A DNA stretch of 64,000 nucleotides, from NCBI GenBank assembly GCA_027972325.1, contig JAPMOS010000012.1, forward strand, positions 1-64,000, in the 5' to 3' direction. A program made the position numbers and the translations under genes. The notes below the pieces were generated by a model. It was not told where the DNA came from. It was given only the letters and a program-made list of their open reading frames with translations, and ran no database searches. Positions 34,607 to 48,388 of this stretch are shown in pieces. Source of the stretch: Paratrimastix pyriformis. Lineage: Eukaryota > Preaxostyla > Paratrimastigidae. Within the stretch, counting starts at the first letter, position 1. Each line of letters opens with the position of its first letter.

Positions 34607-35173
34607 CAGATCCTTTCTCTTTTAGCATAAAAATCCGATTGGCTCGTTTTCCCTGTGTGCAATGAGCACAAGCTTCCCACCCCACCTCCCGTCTTTTCAA
34701 AACGTTTCTCCCTCCATCCACACACTGTATTTTTGGGCGCATGTCGAGGATTTTCTCCCCTGTTTGTATTTTGTCCCGCTAACCTAACATGTGGATTGTT
34801 TCGCTCCCTGACCGCCCCAGCAGAAGGATGCCGCACTGTGGGCAGTCGGAGAAGTTACAGACAGGGGAAGGAGTGGGGGAAAAAAAAAACACACAAATCG
34901 AAGACGCCATTGTTATTCATCTCTACATCCGGGCCTCGTCGGCCGAGGTGATCCTCAGCGGGGTGTCGTCAGATTGGGGGGGTTCCGCGACGAGGTGGCC
35001 GGGGTGGTGTTCCCCTCCGATCATCTGCCCCGCCGATACGGGGGACATCTCCATCTCGCGACCTTGCGGAGGGAGGAGGAGGGAGGGAGGAGGAGAGATC
35101 GAGGAGAGAGGAGGAGGATCGAAGGATCGGGGGCTGACAGGGGCTGAGCCATCGGCGTGGGGGTTGGACAGGT
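34607..35173. other. intergenic, no gene recognised
   Basis: This region lies between the 3' ends of the FERM gene (+) and the ERF4-like gene (-). It contains an A-run near 34880-34889 and a GGA-rich purine tract near 35072-35120. No open frame with domain similarity was seen on either strand, so it is probably the two 3' flanks. Confidence 0.5.
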
Positions 35174-35699
35174 TCAGACCTTATGGCGAACTTCAATCCA
35201 GACACTTTCACCTGCTCGCATCAATATCCACCGAACGCCCCGTGGTTCGTACATGGTATTCTCGGCGTGGACAATTTGGCGCAAAGCAAACCAGCGCTGC
35301 GCCATGATGAAAGTTGTCGTCAAAGGGATTCCTGTTCGCAGACCTCGTCGACCTTCTTCTGACGCCAGCACGCAAAGCAGCAGCTATTCGGCGAGGCTTG
35401 AATCAGAGTCCCGAGACAAGGAAAGGTCCAGACCAGCCGAAGAAGGGAATGAAGAAGAAATATCCGCCAGGGCAGCAACCGATCGGATTTTGTTGGAGGT
35501 ATTGGTTAAACCGCCCGATAGAAACTTCCCAGTCTTTTTCAGGGACCAAGCCGGCCAGCTCTGGTTGGTAGTTATCCATAAAGGCTGGGCGCGTGCCATC
35601 GAATGGCACGATTACACAGCCCTGGCGGCTACTTGGGATTGAAACAGGAACAACCTGTTGTGTATGGAACTGATGGGTCTGTTGAATTTGCGTGCGCAT
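35174..35699 (-). CDS. ERF4/GOLGA7-like palmitoyltransferase subunit
   Basis: ERF4 in yeast and GOLGA7 (GCP16) in animals are the partner subunit of the DHHC palmitoyltransferase that modifies Ras. The predicted protein has 163 residues, compared with 137 for human GOLGA7. Key matches are VIVPFDGTRPAF, NYQPELAGLVPEKDWEVSIG followed by FNQYL (family: FP-x-EL-x-x-R-I ... N-x-x-L), a hydrophobic segment GYFFFIPFFGWSGPFLLLLC, and a C-terminal block HAENTMYEPRGVRWILM, then WIEV, corresponding to the family's N-x-x-x-Y-x-P-x-G-L ... I-E-I. The two exons join in phase 0 across a 34 bp intron (35384-35417) that contains an in-frame stop, so splicing is required. The start is taken at the Met at 35699; the frame stays open upstream to 35843. 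The gene is divergent from kinesin-13. Confidence 0.68.
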
Positions 35700-35829
35700 T
35701 CGCCTGAAAGAATTGTGAGAAGCTCCGCGTGGGAAATTTTCTCCAAGATGGGTCTGTGAGTTTTTTGAATTTTCCCCAGCCCTCTGAACGTCTGGTATTC
35801 CGTGTGCTTTTGTCTCTGTCCCACCGTTA

Positions 35830-39218
<3,389 letters not shown>

Positions 39219-39509
39219 CGCTTGCCTGGCTGCTCCTCCCGGGGCACATGAGGCTGCCTCCCCATTCTCTCCTCCCTCTTCTTCTTCTTCTTCTCCTCCT
39301 CCTCCTCTTTTGTTTCGATAGCTTCCTCTTCCCGTAGGTTTTATGTATCTCCTCCCTCTTCTTGCGTTCCCCTTAATTTTTGGGGCCGCGGTTGAGGGCG
39401 GTGCGCTCCGTTTTTTTTCCACCCGCTTTCGAGAAAAGTTTGTCCAGGCCACTCATCGCCGCCAATATGAAGATGGGTTGGGGGAAGGTTTGATCAGGCT
39501 GAACCCGAG
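39219..39509. other. 3' flank of kinesin-13 with a SNF7-like mini open frame
   Basis: This short intergenic stretch has CTT-type repeats near 39280-39310. On the minus strand, 39456-39373 encodes MSGLDKLFSKAGGKKTERTA and a few more residues before a stop. That text resembles the first 15-20 residues of ESCRT-III CHMP4/Snf7 (MSxxxxLFGxGGGK), but no continuation exists downstream on that strand. It may be a chance open frame or a relic of a displaced first exon. Confidence 0.25.
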
Positions 39510-40520
39510 TTAGCCCCGTGGAGCCGGAGTCACTGCCACAAACGTGGCAGTGACTGTTCGCGGGTTCGAATCTCGGCAACGGATCGGAATTTTCCGACCG
39601 GGTTTTCGGGGGACCCCTCTCCGTGGTCTGGTCTCGCTCCCTTTTGGGGGACCCCACTGCCACATTTGTGGCAGTGAATTGGGGGCGACGGTGCTCCACG
39701 ACGGTACAAGATTTTTTGACCGGGTAAAAAAGCGGGACCCCTCCACATCCCCCAGAAAACAAGTTTACGCAGGGACATGGCCCTGGGGTCAGAGGGGCGA
39801 TGGTCCGGCTCGAACAGGCCGCGCAAAGGAAGAGGAACGGGGGGGGCATGGGGGACGTGAGCGGGGGGGCACAATCGGGGCTCCGCACGGCCCGGCGCGG
39901 CCGAGAGCCTTGTTCCCCGGTGCCGCGCGCACACTCAGCGCAGGTGAAATCGGTCTTGAAGCGATGGGGCACGTGGAACTGTGCCCTGCACCGCTCCCCA
40001 CCGCGGGGCACGGCCAAGTGCCAAGCGCTTGACCCCGACTGTGGAGGACGCCAAAGGGAGTCTGGGATTGCAGGAAAAGACGTTTGGTGGCACCCCTTGT
40101 GGGTGCGGAAGGAAAAATTGACCAACCACGGCCCTGGACAAGTGTGCGGAAAGGGGTGTGGGTCCAAGGTGTGTCCGGAACTCCGGAAGTAGACACAGAC
40201 CACTCACCAAAATTGAAAGGTAGTTTCTCCCATTCCCGAAGAATAATCCATCAAAAGATGGGGTTTCCCTGATAAATAGACGTTGAGATCCGTCGAAAAC
40301 GGTCCAAAAACACACCTTGAAAGTTTAGCGGCGCGGCGCAACGAGTTTTTTGAATTGAGATTCGGGAGGTGGTGCGTTGGATTCCCGAAAGCGTCACGTT
40401 TCAGGTGCACTTCAAACGGTTCCTGGATCTTGTTTCAGTGACGCAGGGCATGAGCAAGAACGGCCACTGAGAGGTCATTTTTGGGGTATTTTCCACAAAA
40501 TTTCGGCTCCACGGGGTTAG
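39510..40520. mobile_element. candidate non-autonomous element bounded by inverted repeats
   Basis: A 17 bp sequence TTAGCCCCGTGGAGCCG (39510-39526) recurs in inverted orientation at 40504-40520 with one or two mismatches. The 1 kb between is clearly less GC-rich than the surroundings and has no recognisable gene. The left end carries two palindromes: arms AGTCACTGCCAC and its complement around AAAC (39528-39555), and CACTGCCACA with its complement around TT (39655-39676). Each palindrome is followed by similar text (GACCGGG ... GACCCCTC), so the left end is a diverged tandem duplication of about 127 bp. No target-site duplication was found. It could be a MITE-like DNA element or a chance inverted repeat. 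Confidence 0.4.
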
Positions 40521-40580
40521 ACTGCTGGGTTGAAACTGCCTGTCGTGGATCTCTCCCGCCCGGGAGTTCCCGCTCTTTCG

Positions 40581-40946
40581 ATGTCTCTTCGAGACAAATT
40601 TCTCAGCTCTTATATCCAATCCTACGAGCGGGAGGTCGAATTCACAACACGGGTTTCTGAAATCCGGAAAAAGTTTGAAGAATTGAAGAACCAGCAAGAA
40701 AGAGCAGAGGAAGAACGCAGAGCCATTACCTCATTAGCAGAAAATTATAAAAGGTCTGCTGGATCGGGTTACACCGGCATTTGAGTATTTTGCGGCTTCA
40801 GATCGATGAACCAAACAATCGAACTTTGGGCGCAACTTGAAAAAGGTCTTAAAACGCTGTTTCTCTTGTCAAAATGGGCTCGTTCCCTTTCTCGTGGTTC
40901 CAACAGAGGGAATGTAAACCGAATCTTCATCTTCGCGGTTCGGTGA
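40581..40946 (+). CDS. small coiled-coil protein, unrecognised
   Basis: Two exons, 40581-40753 and 40802-40946, joined by a 48 bp GT-AG intron, give a 105-residue protein. It is charged and helical at first (SLRDKFLSSYIQSYEREVEF, VSEIRKKFEELKNQQERAEE) and ends ELWAQLEKGLKTLFLLSKWA, then a basic Arg/Ser/Asn tail. Without the splice the frame stops at 40783. Splice continuity over 48 codons in exon 2 supports it as a real gene. I cannot assign a family; a small subunit of a cytosolic complex is a guess. GC is moderate, like other short genes here. Its 3' end faces the F-box/TMEM185 gene. Confidence 0.45.
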
Positions 40947-41119
40947 TGGCGGGCGTCCGGGGAGGGATTTTTGCTGTTCCTTCCCGCCGACGTCATGGCG
41001 GGTGAATGAGTTCCCCCTTCCGCCCAAGCACAACGACCGCAAAAGAAACCAGTTCACCGCAAAGAGTGCGCAAAAGTATGGTACATGGGATGTGAGCCCC
41101 CCACCGGCACTGCGGCTGG

Positions 41120-41993
41120 TCATACTGGGGCTGCATCGGCGGTCTCGTCGCCGGGGGTCGGGGTGACAGCCCCCGGGGGGGCGGACTTTTTCAGGCGCTC
41201 CTTGAGGATGCGCCAGAACTCGGCCGGCCGGGCGGTGGCCTTGCGCTGGGCCTCGGCCTGGGCGTCGCAGCAGATGAAGGGGAAGATCAGCAGGGCCAGC
41301 AGCAGCGAGAGGCCCAGCATGACCAGCAGCGGCAGGAAGACGATCCAGTAGGAGGTGGTGATGGTCTCGTCGTAGCGCAGCCCCAGCAGGATGGAGAAGG
41401 CCGCGATGGGGACCAGGTAGAAGAAGGCCGCCACGGCCATCCAGATGGGGTCCTCGGTCCGGGTCACGCAGGGGGCCAGCACGCTTGCCAGCAGGGTCAC
41501 GGCGCACCCCAGCCAGACGGGAGCGAAGACCCAGAGCCACGGCCAGCTGATGGACTCGTCTGGGGGAGGGGAAGGTGCAAGGTGAGCGGGTGGGTGAGTC
41601 GGAGAGACGGAAGGGGGGAGGGAGGGCATATCTTTGTGCCCTTGCCCAGATGATGGATGGTGGTGACACGAAAGGAAAAGAGAGGGATGTGAGGCGGGCG
41701 GGGAAGCGAGCGGGGAAGCGGGCGGGGAAGTGCGGACCGTGCCGGAGGCACACCAGGAGCAGCCAGAGGAAGGTCGCCATGCAGTCGACCGTGACCACGA
41801 GCAGCACCAGGTGCCGCTCCAGCTCCTTGCGGCCCAGTCCGTGGCAGAGGTCGTGGAAAAACAGCGGCACTTGCGCAAAGGGGACCTGCCCCATGGCAAA
41901 GGGGAGTCGGAATGAGCTGCTGCAGCGGCTCGCGTATGGGGCTGATGAGAGCACCGAGGAACTGAAAGGCTGCGGGGACAGGATGGAGGAGGA

Positions 41994-42030
<37 letters not shown>

Positions 42031-43037
42031 ACCAGGCCGCCGAGGGCCATGGGCCCGAGGACGATCCAATAGGGGATCATCACCACAAAGTACGAGCAGG
42101 TGATCGACCCGTCCGCGTACAGGGCCGGCAGAATCCAGAATGCTGGCGGCAGCGGTGAGGGGAGGGGAGGGGAGGGGAGGGGGATAGGGGGATGGGGAGG
42201 GAGGTGAGCCCCCTTGCCGAACAATGGGCGTGTCGGTACATGGGAGGGGGTTGCGGCGCGCCCCACCCGACCGACCGGTGTAGATCAGGCCACCGAACAT
42301 GGCGATGTTGCGGTAGATCTTGACCCAGGCGATGGCCATGCTGACCAGGGTCACCGAGAAGGGCACGAACGAGTAGACGAATCCCAGGTGCCCCGCCGAG
42401 AAGCCCCCTCCAAATTGGAAGGAGAGAATAATCATGATCACCGAGAGCAGGCAACCCCCGAGGGGGATGGTGGTCATGATCCCGAGACCTGTGGGCCCAT
42501 CCCGGCAAAGCTAAGATGTCAGAAAGGAAAACACCAATCGGAACGGACTCGTCGATTCTTTGAGTGCGTCTTTCCGGGCCTGGAGACCATGCGCTCTTTG
42601 GGATTCGGCATACTCCGTCTCACTGGAGTGATAGGTCTGATAGGTCGCCTTCCAACCTGCGAGGGGGGAAAGTGTTCGAGAGGGGGGAAAAAATTGAATT
42701 GAGACAACAAACCGAGTGGAGAGATTCCATATTTTGTTGCCTGTGGGCGGGAGACGGAGCTCGTGTCACCAGACTAAAAATGATCGCATTACAAGCAGAC
42801 TTTCATCCAATTTTCGGGCTTCGAACCATCGAACGAAGCTGGATCAGGAATCTGAGCTTTATCGGGAAATTTTGCCTTGAGTTGTTCGAAGTCTCGGAGA
42901 GCCCACACGGCCCAAAGTGACTCAAGATTGCACACATGATATAAAGCGCGGCAAGATCGAGAAGCAGCTTTAACGGATGATATATCAGCATATTTGAGGA
43001 CATTAACCCATATTTCAGAAGGAAACGGCCCGATCAT
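41120..43037 (-). CDS. F-box protein fused to a TMEM185-type membrane domain
   Basis: The first exon (ATG 43037) encodes an F-box: IGPFPSEIWVNVLKYADISS, then VKAASRSCRALYHVC and ESLWAVWALRDFEQLKAKFP. Short introns then join ATKYGISPLG, WKATYQTYHSSETEYAESQR and ARKDALKEST in frame to LGIMTTIPLGGCLLSVIMII, the first of about eight to nine hydrophobic segments. These match the TMEM185/Fragile-X-F family: ILPALYADGSITCSYFVVMI, ERHLVLLVVTVDCMATFLWL, ISWPWLWVFAPVWLGCAVTL (human: IIHWPWLVVCVPLWIL) and FSILLGLRYDETITTSYWIV. The protein ends with a basic cytosolic tail and TGA at 41120-41122. An intron holds a poly-C run (about 42000-42027 on the plus strand as G). An F-box would recruit an SCF ubiquitin ligase to the membrane; that role is inference. 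The alternative is two separate genes with an unseen promoter near 42480. Confidence 0.72.
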
Positions 43038-43123
43038 CGCGAGCCGCCCTGAATAATAGCCTTCTTCCCCCCTTGGTTGTAGAAAATATCCTCAGGTGAG
43101 AGCAGGTCGTCCCGGAACTCGTT
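43038..43123. promoter_or_regulatory. candidate 86 bp bidirectional promoter
   Basis: Divergent start codons of the F-box/TMEM185 gene and the multi-pass membrane gene lie only 86 bp apart in AT-richer sequence. Promoter function is inferred from position; no specific element was recognised. Confidence 0.35.
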
Positions 43124-46100
43124 ATGGGACGCTGCTGCCAGCCAAAATCAAAAGGAGGAAAGCTCGCTTGTACTGTATCTATCGAAACAATTTGGGCTGG
43201 GTCGCTCGGCCTTGCCGCTGTTTTGATTTACTTTTATGTATACAAGATACCCTTTCCCAAGGAGCTCGCCGGAGTTCATTGTATGTGGGCAGCCCCGGCA
43301 CTTCCACACCAAGAGGCCTTTGTCTCTGTGGTCACGAACACAGATGAAGCCGCCCCGATTCTGCTTTACGAAACGATGGGAACTCTGGACCTCCAGGTTT
43401 GGGCAAGTCGCGCCAATCTCTCCCAGTGGACCCTGGTGACCTCAACCGGGCCCCCTCGAATCACTCCCTACCCGCGACACTTTGCATGGGCCACCCCCGG
43501 CCGGCTGGCCAGCCTGGTCTACCTCGAGGCCACCCACACCGCGGAGGTATACACCCTCGATCTCACGCTCCACGAGCCCAGCTGGATCTTGGACAGCTCC
43601 GCCACCAATGTGACGGCCCCATGGGGCCTGTCGGCCCTGGGGGGAGGCTGGCTGCTTTTCATCAGTCTGTTGACGCCCCCGCCGATGGTCGTCTGACGGG
43701 CGCCTCCTCGGGTCCCTGTCTCTCCGCTGTTGCAGCGCGCGAGGGAGGCTTCATCAAGGCGCCCCAGGCTCGCCTGTGGGAACGCCGCGTCGCATCGCCA
43801 TTCCCAAACTTCGATGAGGACCTCTACCGGGCCCTCATGCTCGCCCACCCCATCGCCATGGTCCGCCCCCTCCCCCCCCGCCCTTCCCACGTCACGCCGT
43901 CACGCCCTGTCCCCGTCACCCTGCTCACCACCCCCGACCGACCCGCTCCCCATTGCCCCGCCCATGTTCGGGCACGCTCTCACCATCGCCGCATGCGCGC
44001 ATTCCGCCACCCCGGCCCGGCCCCACCCGCAGACCCACTACAACGATGGCCGCCTGCTGGTGCTGAACGGCTGGGCGGGCCAACAGATGGCCCTCACCAA
44101 CGGCACCCAGTGGGTCGCCACGCCCCTCGGCCACCGCTTGCTGGAGGTCCACTGCGCCGACGAGGGCTACTGCGCCACCTCCCTCGTGTGCGACGGCATT
44201 CAGGTCCGCCCAGCAGGCGCGCCGCCTCGTGCCGCCCCTTCGACCGCTCGGGTTCCTTCTGCTCCCGTTCCGTTCCCCTTCCCAGACACCACCCGTGGTT
44301 TGTCATCTCTGATTCATGGGGGCGGGACGGTTGGCCGTGGGTGCAGCCGGACGACCTGGTCCACTGCTTGACGACCGACACTGGGGCCCGGTACGGCCGG
44401 CCGCGCCCCATGACGCTGGGGCCGGGGCGGCTGCTGCTGTGGGGACTCCGGGTGGGCATCCTCTCCGAGTCGCTCTTCTACCGCAGCGACCCGCCTGTCA
44501 TCTGGAGCCCACACCAGAACGACCTCTCCGTCCGCACACACCACCCACCCCCACCCACCCCCACCCACCCCCTCCAAGCCCTCGATCCTCGCTTGATGAT
44601 CTTCCACCACCACAACCACCACCCGACCCACGACCCACCACCACCCATCCACCCCTCTGCTTCGTGACCACCGCTCACGCCGCTCCTCCGGCGGGTTGGT
44701 TTGGGGGGGCTTCGGCGCGGCCTGACCCACACCACAGTATGAGGACTGCCACGTGCCCTACCGGGGCGACCTGACCATGAGCGTGGTCGGCTACGTGGTC
44801 TTCGGCCTGAGCTGCCTCCTGGTTGCCGTCGTGTCCGTCTCGACCCTCGTCGCCTGCACCCGGAGGCGCCGGGCCGCCGCCCGGGCCGCCAAGCAGGGCA
44901 CGAGCATCCCGCTGCCCCAAACCGCCACAGCCACCGCGACCTCGCCCGCATCGGCTGGGTCGCCGGGCCCCGAGGATGGTCCGGCGACGGGGGGTCCGGG
45001 GCTGGCCGGCCCGGGGGTGGGAGCGGCCAGGGGGCGCCCCATCACCGGGGTACCGAGTCCGGCTTCGGCCGTCCAGCAGCAGCCGGGGGTGCCCTTCACG
45101 TACCCGCTCTTCGCCTGGGTGCTGCGCCACATGATCATGGTCACGGCCACGGGCGCCGTCTTCTACCAGGTCCGCCGGGCCGGGTGGTTGGCGGTGGTGG
45201 TCGGTGGGGAGTCTGAGACGGACCCCCCTCGGGGAGTCGGGGGGTTTCGCTCGCCCGTCTTCATTTCCCCCCATCCATCCATCCATTCGCCCGCCCTCCC
45301 CGACCCCCCTTCCTCTCGCCTCTCCGCCGGGGTGGGGGCCGCGCCCCAGCTGCTCTACTGGCTGTCGCTGCCTGCCCACGTGCAGCCGATGACCTCGCTC
45401 GCCTGGGCGGTGCGGGTGCCCATGTACCTGTGGTTCCCCCGCGACACGGACCGCTACAACCGGCTCTACGCGGCCCTGAGCATCGTCTACCAGTGCTTCG
45501 TGGGCCTCGACGTGGCCTGGGGCTCGCTGAGCCTGATGACCCGCAAGTGCCTCGCCTGGGCCGTCGAGCGGTCCGCCCCGGCGCCCCCGCCGCCCCGCGA
45601 CGAGGACGAGGAGGAGCTCGAGGCGGGCGACGGCGCGGCCCTGCCGGCGGGCCGCGAAGGAGGCCGCCGAAAGAGCGGGGCAGCGCCGGCGGCCCGGCCT
45701 GTGGTGAGCTTCCAGCCCAACCCGGCCGACCTGCGGCTGATGGCCCGCTTCTCGAGGCTCAAGAATTTCTGGCAGCACGCCCTGCTCGCGCTGCCCTTGA
45801 TCCTGGCCTGGGGCGCCTGGATGGCAAGGTCGCTCCATCCCCGGGTGGCGGCCCGCGATAGGTCGTGGCAGTGGCGGCGCTTCCCTCCCTGGCCCATGTG
45901 TGAGCTCACCCTGCCCTCTTGCCCCTCCCCCGTGCCCGGCGGCCAGCCAAGCGCTGCTGTACGGGATCGCCATGCTGCGGCCCCACGTCCGGCCGGTGGT
46001 GCTGTCGCTGATCAAGACGGTGGCCATGCTGGCCATCTCGTCGGCCCTCAAGAAGTTCACGGCCCTCTCGGTGGGCTGGCTGCTCTTCCGGGGGTCCCTC

Positions 46101-47879
46101 ATCCACACCCGCTTCGTGCAGATGGTCGGCCGCCGCCCCCCGCTCCTCACCCCCCCCTCCCTCCCACCACCACCACCACCATCGGTGATGCAGACCTCGG
46201 GGGTGGGGGTCAAAACCACCTGCTTCCACTCCTCCCCTTCCTCCCCACCTTCCTCTCATCATCATCCAATCATCATCCAATCATCGCCATCCTCGCCCTC
46301 ACCCTCCTTGCCATCCTCCAGGTGGACATGGTGAGCAGCGCGCTGATGATGTCGGGGCTGCAGGTGTATCGGGGGCAGCCCAACATCGAGGCCGAGGTGC
46401 GCGAGCTGCTCCTGTGGAGCCTGACCCAGATCGGGACCACCGTGGGCTGCATGGAGGGCCTCCTCTGGCTGGGCGAGGCGGCCCACGTCCTGCTGGTACG
46501 GTGGTCCTGGGTGCAGCCCCACGGGGGCCGCCCGGCCGCCCAGGTGGCCCTCCTCGACCGGGGGGCCGCCGCGGGCGAGGAGGAGGAGGGCCGCCGCCCA
46601 GCGACCTCGCGCCGGGCCGGGTGCGGGCACGGGTGCGGCGAGTTGGGCTTGTGGTGCGCCGGCCTGCGGGGCCCCTTCCGGGGGCTGCGGCGGTGGGGGG
46701 CGGCCTGGTGGGCCGAGGCGGGCCGGCTGGGGGTGCGGCTGTGCCTGCTGGCCGTGGCCCGGACGGACCCCTCGCCCTCGGACGACTGGAAGCCGCTGGT
46801 CTTCCTGTTCTCGGTGCTGCCCTTCTACCTGCTCAACGCCCCCGCCATCGGGCTGGCCCTGCCCCTGGTGGCGGCCCTGGTGGCGGCCTCCTTCCGGCTG
46901 CGGGGCCTCTGCTTCGCCCGGGTGGGGGGCCCCCCGGCCGCCCACCACCGCAACAGCCACGTCTTCCAGGGGCTCATCTTCACCTCGGTGCTGCCCCTGA
47001 CCTACCTCGCCGCGGCCAGCCTCTCGTCGGCCTTCCTGAACTACTGGCGGCCCTACAACCCCTCCGACAACCTGGAGGTGCTCGAGGGGCTCATCTACCT
47101 GACCGTCCTCTACGGGACCCTCTCCGTCAGCATCTACCTGTTCTTCCTGATGGACCGCATCCTCCGGCGGCGCGTCGTGGCCGCGTACGGCGAGGGCGCC
47201 GACTACCTGCTCTACTGGTCGGCACCCCACCCCCCACCCCACCACATCCGCGCCCCCACCCCATCCGCGCCCCCACCCCATCCGCGCCCCCATCCGCGCC
47301 CCCACCCATCCGCATCCGCGCCCCCACCCCATCCGCGCCCCCATCCGCGCCCCCCTCCCCTGCTGCTCCCTTCCCTTGGACGTCCTCATGCCCCCTCCTC
47401 CCCCCCCCCCCCCCCCCCCCCCCCGCGGCAGCGTCCGGCCGAACTTCTACGGGCGCATCCTGCCCCCCCCGTCGAGCCGGGCCTACGAAAAGTTCGTCGT
47501 GCTCTCCCATGAGGCCGAGGGGGCCGCCCCGGGCGACGATGACGACTTCCCCGCCCCCAGTCCCAACCCGGGCGCCGCCGCGGGGTCCCCGCGAGAAGTG
47601 GAAGCGTCCTGGGCCGCCGGGGGAGCGACGGCGACCGTGGCGGGGGAGTCCCTGGGCCCCAAGTGGTCGCCCCCGCCCGGGCCCGAGCCCCTGGGGCCGC
47701 CCGCGGGTGCCCCCTGGGGGTACCGGCCCCCGTCACCGACTGTCACCATGCTGGTGGAGCGGCACCCCCCCGACCAGCACCACCAGCACCACCAGCACCA
47801 CCAGCAGCAGCCCATCCCTGGCGCCGAGGGCGAGCCGCCGGCCCCGCCTCCCATGGCCCCGGCAGCCTCGCCCCTCTGA
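43124..47879 (+). CDS. multi-pass membrane protein with large luminal domain, unrecognised
   Basis: The ATG at 43124 gives a short cytosolic basic start and a signal anchor (WAGSLGLAAVLIYFYVYKIP). A luminal region of some 400 residues with beta-type text follows (EAFVSVVTNTDEAAPILLYE, LSQWTLVTSTGPPRITPYPR, THYNDGRLLVLNGWAGQQMA, LVHCLTTDTGARYGRPRPMT). Then come about nine to ten hydrophobic segments: MSVVGYVVFGLSCLLVAVVS (44778), TYPLFAWVLRHMIMVTATGA (45100), SLTQIGTTVGCMEGLLWLGE (46420), FLFSVLPFYLLNAPAIGLAL (46800) and YLTVLYGTLSVSIYLFFLMD (47095). The cytosolic tail has a DDDDF acidic patch and a His/Gln-rich stretch near 47778-47816 before TGA at 47879. I recognise no family. The topology (one anchor, big ectodomain, then a polytopic bundle) suggests a receptor or transporter, but this is a guess. 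Several introns have poly-C or CCCCATCCGCG repeats. Confidence 0.6.
47218..47425 (+). repeat. CCCCATCCGCGCC repeats and poly-C tract in an intron
   Basis: Imperfect tandem copies of CCCCACCCCATCCGCGC precede a C-run of about 24 (47400-47424) within the last intron of the multi-pass membrane gene, between ADYLLYW and RPNFYGRIL. Confidence 0.8.
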
Positions 47880-48388
47880 GCGCCTCCCCTGTCCTCCTCC
47901 GCTTCCCTTTCTCTTTGTGCGATGATCTTGGAGATGCGTTTTGTGTGGGTTTTTGTGTGCTTTAGTGCGTTTTTGTGCTTTGCGTGCTTTTGAGTTCCGG
48001 TCGTTTGCGTCTCGGCGGCGTTTGGGGCGGCCCGGCCCACCCAGCGAGAAGAACAAGAAGACGAAGAAGAAGACGAAGAAGAAGACTAAGGAGGAAGAAA
48101 GTGTGATTCCACCGGAGGGGGGACCGGGTCCCGTTATTCACGTTCTCCCTCCGCGCGGCGGAGGGGGAGCGAGGGACGATTGCCAGCGCCAGGACAAAGA
48201 CAAATCCAGCGGGGCGGGCGGGGCGGGGCGGGCGGGGCGGGGCGGGGCGGGGCGGGCGGGGCGGGGCGGGGCGGGGCGGGGCGGGGCGGGGCGGGGCGGG
48301 GCGGGGCGGGGCGGGGCGGGGCGGGGCGGGCGGGGCGGGGCGGGGCGGGGCGGGGCGGGGCGGGGCGGGGCGCCGCCCATGGGCGCAT
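47880..48388. other. convergent intergenic region with long GGGGC repeat
   Basis: This region lies between the stop codons of the multi-pass membrane gene (+) and the IQ/OCRE-like gene (-). It contains GTTTTTGTGTG-type text at 47940-47990, a GAAGAAGA run at 48050-48090 and a GGGGC repeat at 48211-48371 whose end lies 18 bp from the minus-strand stop codon. No gene was recognised. Confidence 0.6.
48211..48371 (+). repeat. GGGGC/GGGC tandem repeat
   Basis: About 160 bp of GGGGC units with occasional GGGC lie just downstream of the stop codon of the minus-strand IQ/OCRE-like gene, where they would be transcribed as poly-GCCCC. The plus strand has strong G-quadruplex potential, and the run may mark a transcription pause or end region between convergent genes. 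Confidence 0.92.

Noticed and set aside
39545-39590. A tRNA gene suggested by GGTTCGAATC
   Set aside because: The T-arm-like stem has a mismatch, and no acceptor stem, D-arm or anticodon arm could be drawn around it.
39789-40203. A cysteine-containing minus-strand open frame (FTCAECARG) as a zinc-finger gene
   Set aside because: The cysteine spacing fits no known finger, no splice-consistent neighbours were seen, and the frame runs through the inverted-repeat interval.
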